Notes: a model not told the origin generated them from the letters alone. Shown: positions 8,301-16,268, counted from the stretch's first letter. The stretch is DNA of 64,000 nt from a virus (IMGVR_UViG_3300047553_000984:1-64000), one strand, 5' to 3'. Translations and numbers: made by a program.

Positions 8301-8917
8301 CAACAATCCAGGATTTTATAGTGGATGAAGGGTATTATATTACATTATATTTACAAGGCATTCAATCAGCCACGGGATTGCCCTCTGGCATAGCCTTAAA
8401 TCAAGAATTTTTACAAGGGCGACCACTATCTTCTGGAACATTTCCTGTTACAGCAACAATTCTTTCTCAGGGAGTCCAACATATTGTCAATTTTGATATT
8501 ATCGTAACAGCCAAGCCAGTGGTAGATCCCTATATTAAGCTGCCATTGGTTTACGAAATTCAAGCAGAAGTAATTGTTCTAGCTTCTGAGTCAAGTTTGA
8601 TTTTTGCTGATTTAATGGTTCAGCAGTTGCCAAAAGTTGTAATCCAGGCAGAAGTAGAAACAGTTCAGGTGACAGCGTTAGATTTTGGATTAATAGTAGT
8701 CGATATGTATGGTAGAGTCTTAACAGAAGAGGGATCTGTAGTGACCCAATCTGTCACCGATGAATTTGACGTAATTGTAATTGATCGCTACGGACAAATT
8801 GTTACGGAAAATGGATTTGTTGTTACAACAACTGGCGATAGCAGATTTAATGCTATACTGGTTAACAAACATGGAGAAGTAGTTACGGAAAATGGCAAAG
8901 TCGTTACATCCCCTTAG
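5378..8917 (+). CDS. Large baseplate/tail protein with Ig-like domains
   Basis: This 1179-residue protein is a likely virion component. The N-terminal ~700 residues are mixed alpha/beta and resemble large tail-hub or baseplate proteins of long-tailed phages, though with no single diagnostic motif. From about residue 720 there is a chain of He_PIG-type Ig-like modules with the hallmark 'LP.G..., G...G.P...G.Y' spacing (LPAGMNFSNGVISGHPATPG; LPEGITYNPSTGRFEGSP; LPPNVMFDPITQTLSG). A proline run follows near 968. The last ~80 residues hold three copies of a short unit (VIDRYGQIVTENGFVVT and relatives). It is the first gene of the tail operon and overlaps the next start by 26 bp. Confidence 0.75.
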   Translation: MSLNFVLPQNSRWMLGDLDITEIVVDFSVRHPIAEITTPLIWKGTLNVAQKEGEPFKESLSELENPSRWERCQQPLEVYFGNIKFLTLEIDSYFYDEDTGRGTAEVTDKLGLLDWRSPADEIEGVKVGKDNDWWEVVKLALIQAGKNPESGAEYLTKADIAFESSYTPEGSYAVPLVKVNGSYIKFAQAVAGAHGHWLWCDRDGKIRLAKYPLNPTSAIASLSRSRVAKYEREGSPERPYERIIVTGTKDEVADCGDRDGGETIETWGYIGESNVVIRRETISPVDRKIDKDVVTRVVQRALGDIMPDNKKYQGSTRLITESNETETWYYDRENRLYKRTITRKKALCSMFPSNFPDDFSLKGSEQEIEEFIFKSRGIRAAFDFSLLNGKKSSENDAGSKCREKKLKIENDDNVIKQKILTKYSQFLFAQGTSTQGVRQITPLMIREEINETWSKKTPGGGTRAAGASRKKLAECDRWKYRRTVKRRDTIRKESSFNVSEKPEWEYGVVPNEDPEGSTFTIGEVPVEEKPKEPIVTVKPGDLALIEITTQEDSRPPAPTYREAETPTGTVTFCGEDVFELPYDSCAEKTQEQNVDWLTTQENAQLMAQLIGKIQWHRRYARSVSHPIYYPWFLEEWEPFVSVNIKDGHYICDGLVVSCVRSSVNEAEFAWTGNYVGKNDREIKDPVFRQIQYPAAKCGNFQIIRNNPGGYSLTYAGSIPPFPLPGEAIVTGLPAGMNFSNGVISGHPATPGIYSGSIQLKNIFYPIDIFSTPAVNPRTTYQSIGTSYTLSGTNNNNLNQIPAGSTVTGLPEGITYNPSTGRFEGSPITTGTHTITASINGQDYDFALVATENTGTYQPTSYLVGAPQNVFFDPVTGTISGDAGSSTSFVVATQNSNGTITYSTVEAVNDGAAFTASAVVSGLPPNVMFDPITQTLSGQVSPGTTYTFTVQQPTPTGITSATYSIAAASPPPPPPPTIQDFIVDEGYYITLYLQGIQSATGLPSGIALNQEFLQGRPLSSGTFPVTATILSQGVQHIVNFDIIVTAKPVVDPYIKLPLVYEIQAEVIVLASESSLIFADLMVQQLPKVVIQAEVETVQVTALDFGLIVVDMYGRVLTEEGSVVTQSVTDEFDVIVIDRYGQIVTENGFVVTTTGDSRFNAILVNKHGEVVTENGKVVTSP

Positions 8918-9557
8918 TCTCGAATACTGGCTAATTAGGCTAATTCTTGGTCGGGCATTGGCAAAGATTGGTATTGCTCAGATTGTTAAGTTTTTGATGA
9001 TCATTGAGTATAGGTTGGGGTGTTTTTTGGCAGAAGCATCTCAAATTCGGGGAATAAAATTACTATTAAGTGAATCACGGATAGAGTTTCGCCACTCTCT
9101 GATACTAAAGAGAGTATATTCACAAATGACGGGAGATAGTGTTAAAATTTTCGCACCAGAAGAAAAGCGGCTGTGCATTTTTTCGGAAGGACAAAACAAT
9201 AAGCAAAATATTTACTACATCAGAGGAGGGACTGCTACTATTGAGCCAGTGCAGCGATTTGTTGGGACTGATTGCGTTGCATTGAGCGATAAAGATTTGC
9301 TTGCCATGTACGGAGAGTTAGAGCGATCGCTAAATTATTTATATCAAAATCTTTATTTTTATACTCAAGAGCCAATATTTTTAAAGATCGCAAAAGATGA
9401 GCAGCTTCAACATGATTTTTTTGAACAGCTTGGAAGTCGCAATTTGCAGAAAAAGTGGAAATTTAAGAAAATCATGGCTTGGATTTACTTTTTAGTCAAT
9501 CGAGAATTTATACCGACGGAATTAGCAAAATGCCTCTCACTAAAAGTCGCCAAATAG
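8892..9557 (+). CDS. Ferritin-like four-helix protein (putative)
   Basis: A 221-residue helical protein. It shows two candidate metal-ligand helices: SESRIEFRHSLILKRVY (residues ~60-76, an ExxH motif) and AKDEQLQHDFFEQL (~160-173), each preceded by a helix with a Glu. This is the layout of ferritin-like di-iron proteins. The second motif is ExxxH rather than the classical ExxH, so metal binding is uncertain. It begins 26 bp inside the end of the baseplate-like gene and overlaps the next structural gene, so it is expressed with tail proteins. A structural role or modification of a tail component is possible. Confidence 0.5.
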   Translation: MAKSLHPLSLEYWLIRLILGRALAKIGIAQIVKFLMIIEYRLGCFLAEASQIRGIKLLLSESRIEFRHSLILKRVYSQMTGDSVKIFAPEEKRLCIFSEGQNNKQNIYYIRGGTATIEPVQRFVGTDCVALSDKDLLAMYGELERSLNYLYQNLYFYTQEPIFLKIAKDEQLQHDFFEQLGSRNLQKKWKFKKIMAWIYFLVNREFIPTELAKCLSLKVAK

Positions 9558-10192
9558 CCAATTTAAAGCTAATTTATCCTCAAGGAACGACGTTTGCGAT
9601 CGCTCTGATTAACGATACGGTTGCATCTTTTAGTGCGCTTGCAAGCGCAACACTAGATCAGGTCGCCACGACTCAACCCCACGGGTTCATTGAAAATACT
9701 CCAATTGAATTTTCCGATTCTTTTGGCGATTTACCTGTCCCATTGCTTTCTACTGCGACTTATTATGCTGTTCATATTACCGCAGCTAATTTTAAGATTG
9801 CTGCAACCAGTGGGGGATCTCCCATTGATTTAACTACCAACGGTGGTAATTTTACAGTCAACAGAAAAGATTTAGATTCTGATACATCTAGCCTTGCTCA
9901 ATGGGTAGCCCAGGAAGCAAGTTACACTGCTAGGCAAACAGTCACAGTTCCCGGTGTAGAGCCAACTATTAACGCCAATGGAGTGGCAGTTTATCCTACC
10001 GTGGAAACAACTTGGATTAATGAAGGTTCCACGTCAATTTTATTTAATAAAGCTATTCTTATAAGAGGAGGATCTGCGACTAGGGGTAGCACTACCGGGG
10101 AACTGGATAGCTATGTCGAATTTCCTGGAGAACAAGTTGTTCAAGCGAATGAACAGCGAAAAATTAAATTTATATTTGGACTGGTGACGTAA
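9530..10192 (+). CDS. Virion-associated tail/fibre protein
   Basis: A ~220-residue, Thr/Ser/Ala-rich, beta-strand-rich protein typical of tail or fibre proteins (TPIEFSDSFGDLPVPLLSTATYYAVHI...). A C-terminal segment ending VVQANEQRKIKFIFGLVT resembles a structural beta domain. ATG 9530 is preferred over an upstream in-frame ATG at 9479 because it carries GGA nearby and shortens the overlap with the ferritin-like gene to 28 bp. The 2-bp gap to the next gene indicates translational coupling. Confidence 0.6.
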   Translation: MPLTKSRQIANLKLIYPQGTTFAIALINDTVASFSALASATLDQVATTQPHGFIENTPIEFSDSFGDLPVPLLSTATYYAVHITAANFKIAATSGGSPIDLTTNGGNFTVNRKDLDSDTSSLAQWVAQEASYTARQTVTVPGVEPTINANGVAVYPTVETTWINEGSTSILFNKAILIRGGSATRGSTTGELDSYVEFPGEQVVQANEQRKIKFIFGLVT

Positions 10193-10193
10193 T

Positions 10194-10478
10194 ATGAATA
10201 TTCGCGAAATTTTATCGGCATCTCAGCGACAACAACAGCGATCTCAGTACAAAAGCGATCGCCAGCAGAGTCAATGGTCAATGGCAAATAGAGTGCAAAA
10301 TACTTTGTTTGCTGGAGTTGATCCACAAACAGGACAGTTTTTGTCCACTGGACTTGCCGGGGGTGTTGTCAGGGGGATTAGTATTACCAGTGGCGCATTG
10401 CCCAGGAATAGTTGGATAGCTGCCACTATTTCATCAAGCGGAAGCATGGGTACATTAGAGGGGAAAGCGAGGGGGTAA
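10194..10478 (+). CDS. Small structural protein
   Basis: A 94-residue protein with a Gln/Arg/Ser-rich helical start (ILSASQRQQQRSQYKSDRQQSQWSMANRV) and a glycine-rich hydrophobic end. It is packed between tail genes with 1-2 bp gaps. A minor virion or fibre-assembly role is inferred from position only. Confidence 0.55.
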   Translation: MNIREILSASQRQQQRSQYKSDRQQSQWSMANRVQNTLFAGVDPQTGQFLSTGLAGGVVRGISITSGALPRNSWIAATISSSGSMGTLEGKARG

Positions 10479-10479
10479 T

Positions 10480-10659
10480 ATGGCCGCTCATAAAGATTTA
10501 TTTACCACTAGAGTTTTAGTGGCGGCAAACAAAGCTGCACTAGATTCAGTTGTTGGCAATTATCAGCAAGGACAACTGGGAGTTGCTAAGGATGTTAACT
10601 ATTTGTATTATATAGATGTAGTGAACAATAACAAAATCTGGACTCGGTTGGTAACGTAA
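10480..10659 (+). CDS. 59-aa tail-operon protein
   Basis: ATG 10480 begins one base after the previous stop and reads to TAA 10657-10659, which overlaps the ATG of the next gene (TAATG). GGGGG upstream could serve as ribosome-binding site. The peptide (MAAHKDLFTTRVLVAANKAALDSVV... YYIDVVNNNKIWTRLVT) resembles short fibre-tip or attachment modules, with a GxLGVAKDV-like turn followed by a Trp strand. Expression is supported by perfect packing in the operon. Function unknown. Confidence 0.6.
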   Translation: MAAHKDLFTTRVLVAANKAALDSVVGNYQQGQLGVAKDVNYLYYIDVVNNNKIWTRLVT

Positions 10660-11231
10660 TGGAACACGCAAACTCGGTTGAGTCGGTAGTAAAAATTCAT
10701 TCTACTGCAAATCCTTCTAATGCGGATTTAATTTACGGAGAAGGAATATTAGCTGTTTCTAGTGTCAACAATCGACTGTTCTATGCTAAAAATGTAAATA
10801 ATCAACTTACGTGGCAGATAGTTGATTTAACTCCTCCTGCTACTTCTACCTTGACTTATGCGGTTAACCCAAAATCAAGTGGAAATTGTGATGGCAATTA
10901 CATAGAATTCTTAACTTACGAAGAAAACAAGAGTTATATCGCAACTATTTCAGTTCACCCCAGTATCGTAGTTATCGGATCTGGCATTCAACTGCATTTA
11001 TGGAATCAAGTACCTAATAGTGATTTTTTGGGTAGATTTTGGCAAGGAGAATTGACGGGAAATAATGGACAGTTGCCATTTAAATTAACCAACACATTGA
11101 AGTATTTAACTTTAATGGCTCGAAATCCAGGAATGTCTGATTCATGGGATTCAGTTTTTTTTACAGTTTTATCGGCAAATAATTCAGCAATAAATATTCA
11201 AATTGGAGTCGGTGACTTGTCACCATTTTAA
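10659..11231 (+). CDS. Tail/fibre-associated protein
   Basis: A 190-residue beta-rich protein. Its first ~60 residues (HSTANPSNADLIYGEGILAVSSVNNRLFYAKNVNNQLTWQIVDL) look like the repeated strand-turn-strand units of fibre proteins, related in style to the preceding 59-aa protein. The remainder resembles a jelly-roll carbohydrate-binding or adhesin domain (TISVHPSIVVIGSGIQLHLWNQ). It starts in overlap with the previous stop and is followed by the 698-residue gene after 3 bp. Confidence 0.6.
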   Translation: MEHANSVESVVKIHSTANPSNADLIYGEGILAVSSVNNRLFYAKNVNNQLTWQIVDLTPPATSTLTYAVNPKSSGNCDGNYIEFLTYEENKSYIATISVHPSIVVIGSGIQLHLWNQVPNSDFLGRFWQGELTGNNGQLPFKLTNTLKYLTLMARNPGMSDSWDSVFFTVLSANNSAINIQIGVGDLSPF

Positions 11232-11234
11232 AGC

Positions 11235-13331
11235 ATGGAACAATCAGACGAGCAAAGAAATCTTCAAAAAGAGGAGTATAAATCTACTCCAGACTCTCAA
11301 CCAAAAATATCTTTTATTGGCAATGATGCAGAAACTAATAAAAAATGGATTAATTATGGAGCGGGTCAAATTCGCTATGCCAAATACTTGTCTAATGGCG
11401 CAATTTCCAGGGGGACGATTCCAGAACATTACAGAACAACTGATTCTGCTGAATCGTTGATTGACTGGAAAATGTTTACTCCAGTCCCTTTTTCTTTACC
11501 AGCTAATGACAATGCAGATGAAATCACTCAAATTCCTGTTTCCATAGTTTTAATTCAAAAGAGCACTAAAACTCCAATCGCCATTGCTTTAATACAAGCA
11601 AACAAAAAAATAGCAACGTCAATAATATTAATTCAAAAAAAATCAAACAACATAAGTATTATAGCGCTTGTTGCAAAATCCGAATTGAAAACGGCTTATA
11701 TTGCGCTTTTAGAATTGCAAACTGAATATGTTTATATTTATAACCCAGAGGTACATTCTTGTGACAGAATACCTGTTTCAGAATTAATACAATATCACGA
11801 TGTTTACAAAGACTACGAAGAATGCAAGGAAGATAAAAAACATTGTTCCGGCGGCTTGAGATCAGGAGGTGGAGGTGGAGGTGGATCGGATGGATTTGAC
11901 TCCAGTATTGCTGCAATGGACTCCATTATAGAAAATCATCCTGGATGGGAATTCACTGTTTATATTGCTCATGGCTCTCGTGTTATTCAGCACGTTAACC
12001 CAGCATCCATTTGGTATAATGGGACTATTGCTTGGCCTATTAGCGAAGTCCATAATTCTGGTAAACCAGGAAATCCTGTTGTGTCTCCTAGTAATTCTCC
12101 TAATTATCGCGCTTTTGGTAATCAACCTTCATATGAAACTATTTATAACAGTCAGTCTGAATTAATACACAATCCTTGTGATCAAGGATTGATTCCAGAA
12201 AATGTGACTGACTATGAGCAATACACAGGTTTTTATATTTATTCTAGTGGGGGATCAAAGGATAGTGTCATAGAAGACATTAAAAAAAGACCCTTGCTAA
12301 ATTTCCAAGGAGGCTCATCCACTGAATGTCTAGATCACGGATATTTTTTCTCTGATTTTCAATTAGCTCCAGTAAAAGGTCAATTTTTCACAGAAGTTTT
12401 TCCTTATCGAGTAACTGGCTATTTGGCTTATACGCCTAAATCGACTTACGATAAACCAAGTACAAATAGATTTTTTCCGGGCGGCGATAACGGTGGCGGT
12501 GGCGAAAGCGGATGGATTAATGGTGAACCTTACTGCGGAAACTATCCTAGCGAGAGAAAAAATCTTTGGAGAGAATACAGTTTATTGTTTGAGGGCAAAA
12601 AATTTAATTCTGGATTGGCTATACCTGCCGATGATACTAATCCAGCGAACAATCATAAATTTGTTTTAGGAATAGAAACGGATGAGATATTGCTTAAGAT
12701 TTGGCACAAAATGCGTAGCATGAATCGCTTGAAAGTTTTAACGACATTTTATTTAAATAAAGCAGATTTAAGCATTAAATCAAAAAAAATAGAAATAGCC
12801 TCTGGGTTTGTTTATTTCGGAGACGTAGACTATCGTTTTTACCATGCGTCAGGGATTCAAAACGATGAAATAATTTTTGATCGCACTTTTCAGACTACAT
12901 CTTTATTATACCGTGATTTTATAGACGATTTTCTGCCAAAGATTTTTGAGAGGAATGATTCAAAGATTACATTCGTGCCTTATAATCATACTTATGGATA
13001 TTATTCTAGTAAATTAATAAAAGGAACATTGAATCCTTTTGTTGAGCCAAACTCTGATTTGATTATTGATATTTATTCTGTGAGTCCCAGTAGTTTAGTT
13101 AATGGCATTACATTAAAAGAGCATATAATTAAATCAAATGAATCAATTGAGCAAGCAAATATTATCATTCCAGTTGTAAGATATCGCCGAATAAAGTCCC
13201 AATCAGGAGATGTTTTTGTACTAAAGACTAATCGAATAGAAAGATTGAATAGTTTACAGCCTGGATTTGGCATTACAGATCAAGAAAGCTATAATATAGC
13301 TAGAATTGCTGGAGTTTATATTTATGTCTGA
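11235..13331 (+). CDS. Large tail-fibre-like protein
   Basis: This 698-residue protein has residues ~95-160 with several copies of a ~13-residue strand unit (VSIVLIQKSTKTP, IAIALIQANKKIA, TSIILIQKKSNN), like a stack of beta-rungs. A poly-Gly hinge (residues ~208-216) separates these from a large Tyr/Asn/Gly-rich C-terminal part (YRAFGNQPSYETIYNSQSELIHNP and on). The layout suggests a distal fibre or receptor-binding protein. No enzymatic motif was seen. Gene start at ATG 11235, 3 bp after the previous stop; its end overlaps the next gene by 8 bp. Confidence 0.6.
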   Translation: MEQSDEQRNLQKEEYKSTPDSQPKISFIGNDAETNKKWINYGAGQIRYAKYLSNGAISRGTIPEHYRTTDSAESLIDWKMFTPVPFSLPANDNADEITQIPVSIVLIQKSTKTPIAIALIQANKKIATSIILIQKKSNNISIIALVAKSELKTAYIALLELQTEYVYIYNPEVHSCDRIPVSELIQYHDVYKDYEECKEDKKHCSGGLRSGGGGGGGSDGFDSSIAAMDSIIENHPGWEFTVYIAHGSRVIQHVNPASIWYNGTIAWPISEVHNSGKPGNPVVSPSNSPNYRAFGNQPSYETIYNSQSELIHNPCDQGLIPENVTDYEQYTGFYIYSSGGSKDSVIEDIKKRPLLNFQGGSSTECLDHGYFFSDFQLAPVKGQFFTEVFPYRVTGYLAYTPKSTYDKPSTNRFFPGGDNGGGGESGWINGEPYCGNYPSERKNLWREYSLLFEGKKFNSGLAIPADDTNPANNHKFVLGIETDEILLKIWHKMRSMNRLKVLTTFYLNKADLSIKSKKIEIASGFVYFGDVDYRFYHASGIQNDEIIFDRTFQTTSLLYRDFIDDFLPKIFERNDSKITFVPYNHTYGYYSSKLIKGTLNPFVEPNSDLIIDIYSVSPSSLVNGITLKEHIIKSNESIEQANIIIPVVRYRRIKSQSGDVFVLKTNRIERLNSLQPGFGITDQESYNIARIAGVYIYV

Positions 13332-13983
13332 ATATACAGTCCTTTTTGGAACATTCAATATTCCTTTACCAAAGAGCTATGTTGACGGAGACCATAGGGT
13401 GTTTGTGACAGCAACAAGTCAACACTACTTGGTTACAGTGCATTACGATCTGGACACAGTAAATCAACTTTATCAAAAAAAAGATATTCATAAATTAAAT
13501 TTAGTTGAATTAAAAAACAACAATATTGTTTGGGATTCAAGCGAAGAACTGGAGGTGACTGACAATGTTTTGCATACTCCCCCGGACTGGAGACAGCAAG
13601 TGACAATAGATCCAAATCAAAATATTAGTATTTCGCAAGTCGATGATTGTTTTCAGCAAGAAATCAACACTCGTCTTTTGACTAATTTTGCGAATACTAT
13701 AGTACAAGAAGTTGATGTAAGCGCGGATATTTGGGAGTTTGATCCGGAATCAAAAGCAAAAACTGTAGACACTAAAATAACTGATTTGCTATTAACTGCG
13801 CCAAAAAATATCGCACAAGTAGTTGATTTTGACATTAACAAAAAAACATTAACAAAAGTAGAAAATGAATGTTCCATTAAGGATGAAACAATTACACTTG
13901 GTGAGCTTCCTGGAGGGATGGAATTAACAGAACAAGATATTCCGAGCTACGCTGTTAAAAGTTTTTTGATTTTGTATCAGTAA
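13324..13983 (+). CDS. Hypothetical tail-operon protein
   Basis: A ~219-residue acidic, strand-rich protein (MSEYTVLFGTFNIPLPKSYVDGDHRVFVTA...). ATG 13324 lies within the end of the fibre gene and was chosen over a TTG at 13306. The middle shows a repeated pattern of acidic turns and strands (VVDFDINKKTLTKVENE). No family recognised. Co-transcribed with fibre genes, it may be a fibre chaperone or a short fibre. Confidence 0.55.
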   Translation: MSEYTVLFGTFNIPLPKSYVDGDHRVFVTATSQHYLVTVHYDLDTVNQLYQKKDIHKLNLVELKNNNIVWDSSEELEVTDNVLHTPPDWRQQVTIDPNQNISISQVDDCFQQEINTRLLTNFANTIVQEVDVSADIWEFDPESKAKTVDTKITDLLLTAPKNIAQVVDFDINKKTLTKVENECSIKDETITLGELPGGMELTEQDIPSYAVKSFLILYQ

Positions 13984-13996
13984 AAAGAGGTTAATT

Positions 13997-15349
13997 ATGA
14001 GCGCCATTGATTATTGGGGTAAATTATCCCAGGAATTTGCTAATTTTTATCGATCTTTGAGAACAGCATTAAATAATCCTGGAGACATCCCTGTTGAAGC
14101 GCAGACTAACGATGGAATAGCTTCAAGCATGGCAACATGGGAAGCGATCGCTGGTTTAGACCTAACTCCATTTAGGAGTGCTTTTCCTTTGACGGTAGCA
14201 GATGATTCTTTAATCGGCATCACCCCGGAAGATACTTTTGTTTCGTACCCAGTTAATCTGCCATTAGGGTTTGCCCGTCTTGATTCAAATGGCATTATTC
14301 CCGTGGATTTTTTGCCACCAATTACAGGAGGCTTAAATTATTTAGGTTCATGGAATGCCAGCACCAATACTCCAACTTTAACAACAGGAGGATTGAGAAA
14401 CGGCACTTTAACATCTAACGGAGATTTTTTTATTTGCAATATTGGTGGAACTTTGTCGGCAATTGACGGAGAGACAAATTTTAATCCTGGCGATCAAATG
14501 ATGTCTGACGGGACTAAATGGATTAGAATTCCTGACAACAACTCAATTTTATCGGTAAACGGCTTGACTGGCACAGTTGTATTAACCCCAGGAATTATTG
14601 GAGCGCAGCCTTCGGGAAATCAGCTATCTGCAATTCAATCATTGGCGTGGCCTGGATTCACCGTTCCGTCCGCTCTTTCTTTTAATGGAACATCATGGAG
14701 CTATCAGCCAATTGGTGTTGCGAGTGGCATCGCTACGCTAAATGCCAACAACAAGTTAGTGCAGATGCCTACAGCAGTAGACATTGGAGCAGACAGTACA
14801 GGAACAGCTATAGGATTAATGACTGCTCACAATGCACAGCATAATCATTCGTCCTTTGCGTCTCAAATAATGGTACAGAATGCTATAAATACACACGAAT
14901 CGTCTTACAATCATGCAGCGTTTTTAACAGAGTCTCAAGCAAATGCAATTTATGTTACAAAATCTGATTTTTCTACTGATGCTTCTGTGGCCGTTTTATC
15001 AACGGAAACCGTAGATGCAGCAGCAACAATTATTGGCAGTTATCCGCTAAGCATAAATGAATCAATTACTGTTTCTGGTCACGTCGCAGGAAAAGGAGTC
15101 AGCGGCACAAACGCAGGAAAGATAATGTTTTTTGAATTTAATGTTAGTGCCATTAACGACAACGGGGAAATCCGTATCGTTACTTCTCCGGGATACGAAT
15201 CGGAGATTGTTGTACGTGGAGACATTTCCGCTGGATGGTCGGCAATCGCTGATATAAACCAAGGAACAGATAATTTTGAAATTCGTGTAATTGGAGATGC
15301 TGCCACAGCCGTCCGATGGAAGACTTCACTGTTAATATCTAAAATATAA
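13997..15349 (+). CDS. Tail-fibre protein
   Basis: A 450-residue protein with classical fibre composition (Asn, Ser, Thr, Gly) and typical phrases: GFARLDSNGIIPVDFLPPITGG, GDQMMSDGTKWIRIP, ILSVNGLTGTVVLTPGIIGAQPSG. Such 'DGTKW..V..VNGxTG.V.LT..DIGA' blocks are found in many phage fibres. The C-terminal ~110 residues form a distinct beta domain, probably the receptor-binding tip. Well-spaced GAGG precedes ATG 13997. It likely determines attachment to the host sheath or lipopolysaccharide. Confidence 0.75.
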   Translation: MSAIDYWGKLSQEFANFYRSLRTALNNPGDIPVEAQTNDGIASSMATWEAIAGLDLTPFRSAFPLTVADDSLIGITPEDTFVSYPVNLPLGFARLDSNGIIPVDFLPPITGGLNYLGSWNASTNTPTLTTGGLRNGTLTSNGDFFICNIGGTLSAIDGETNFNPGDQMMSDGTKWIRIPDNNSILSVNGLTGTVVLTPGIIGAQPSGNQLSAIQSLAWPGFTVPSALSFNGTSWSYQPIGVASGIATLNANNKLVQMPTAVDIGADSTGTAIGLMTAHNAQHNHSSFASQIMVQNAINTHESSYNHAAFLTESQANAIYVTKSDFSTDASVAVLSTETVDAAATIIGSYPLSINESITVSGHVAGKGVSGTNAGKIMFFEFNVSAINDNGEIRIVTSPGYESEIVVRGDISAGWSAIADINQGTDNFEIRVIGDAATAVRWKTSLLISKI

Positions 15350-15361
15350 GAAAAAATTAAA

Positions 15362-16063
15362 ATGAATATAAATATTATACATGATGCGGGCGGACGGCTA
15401 AGTTTGGCTCAAGGAATTTCGCCTTTTATTGACAGCAAGTATATTCTTAAAGGGATTAAGCCCACAAAAGAATTAATTGAACAGCAAAATTTATCAATTG
15501 AGTCAATCGCTTCTGATTACGCAGATAAGATAATAACCAGTCAATCACCTCCTTATTTTTTGTCGGGCATTTGCATAGGTGGTATGATTGCATTGGAAAT
15601 CGCAAGAATTTATTTAAATAATCAAATTGAGGTGTCAGGAATTGCTCTTTTTGATCCGCCTATGTTTTTTGTACAAACTGAAGAAGAAAAAAATATTGCA
15701 AAAGATTTATGGTTGAAAATAAAAAAACCGGCAGCTATTCAGCGAAGAATGCTTGAAGGAATGACACAAGAAGAAGCAGAGGAATCAACAAAAACAAGTG
15801 ACTTTTTCATCAATTCATCTTTAAGCTATGAACCAAAATATTTTGAGTTTGATCAGGAAGTGACTTTTTTCTACGCTCAAGATAATGCTTTATTGCCTCG
15901 TAACGCCAACAATGTCTTTCAATTTACTTCTTATCTAAACTGGCAGTCCAAAATCAAAAATTTTTGTTTAATTCCAGTTTTAGGCTATCACGACAATTTA
16001 TGCGATAACGTAAACATAAAATACTTGGCAAAAGCATTTATTGATCACTTTGGCTTAAAATAA
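15362..16063 (+). CDS. Thioesterase-like alpha/beta hydrolase
   Basis: A 233-residue protein like the stand-alone or terminal thioesterases of peptide and polyketide synthases. The opening INIIHDAGGRL resembles the usual 'F.pgGg' start. The nucleophile elbow is GICIGGMIALEIA (residues ~73-85), with Cys at the nucleophile position. LFDPP (~100) supplies the Asp region and GYHDNL (~215) the His. Cys in place of Ser is known in some members. It is the last gene of the tail operon, which is odd. It might act on a lipid or surface thioester of the host, or be a captured metabolic gene. Its stop overlaps the first tRNA-like gene on the other strand. Confidence 0.6.
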   Translation: MNINIIHDAGGRLSLAQGISPFIDSKYILKGIKPTKELIEQQNLSIESIASDYADKIITSQSPPYFLSGICIGGMIALEIARIYLNNQIEVSGIALFDPPMFFVQTEEEKNIAKDLWLKIKKPAAIQRRMLEGMTQEEAEESTKTSDFFINSSLSYEPKYFEFDQEVTFFYAQDNALLPRNANNVFQFTSYLNWQSKIKNFCLIPVLGYHDNLCDNVNIKYLAKAFIDHFGLK

Positions 16064-16137
16064 AGCGAACAGGAGTTGAACCTATACTACCGATTTTCTT
16101 GCGATATCGGTGCGCTACCCAATTACGCGATCGCTTT
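16062..16137 (-). tRNA. Atypical tRNA, 11-nt anticodon loop
   Basis: The reverse complement folds as a tRNA: 7-bp acceptor stem AAAGCGA/TCGCTTT, D arm with GGG in the loop, anticodon stem CCGAT/ATCGG, T arm with loop TTCAACT. The anticodon loop is 11 nt (ATCGCAAGAAA) instead of 7, so no anticodon can be assigned safely. The stem could extend by a mismatch and one pair to leave a 7-nt loop without the invariant T33. No CCA is encoded. It may be degenerate, or a tRNA with a specialised function. Confidence 0.6.
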
Positions 16138-16141
16138 AAGA

Positions 16142-16257
16142 GGAGCAGACGGGATTTGAACCCGCGACCACCGGCCTTGAACCGATTGCAGATTTGAACT
16201 GCTTGGCCAACGACACCAAGAAGGTGCCGGTATGCTTCCTAGCTGCGCTACTGCCCC
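16142..16257 (-). tRNA. tRNA-Leu(CAA)-like gene with ~30-nt extra arm
   Basis: On the minus strand the ends pair as a 7-bp acceptor stem (GGGGCAG/CTGCTCC, one G.T). The T arm is GCGGG-TTCAAAT-CCCGT. A variable arm ATCGG-(7 nt)-CCGGT and an anticodon arm GCAG-TTCAAAT-CTGC give anticodon CAA, fitting tRNA-Leu with its long variable arm. Between D region and anticodon arm an additional hairpin, CGGCACC-TTCTT-GGTGTCG, lengthens the gene to 116 nt, about 30 more than usual. It may be a fusion of two tRNA fragments or a decayed gene. Confidence 0.55.
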
Positions 16258-16268
16258 ATTGATTTTTA

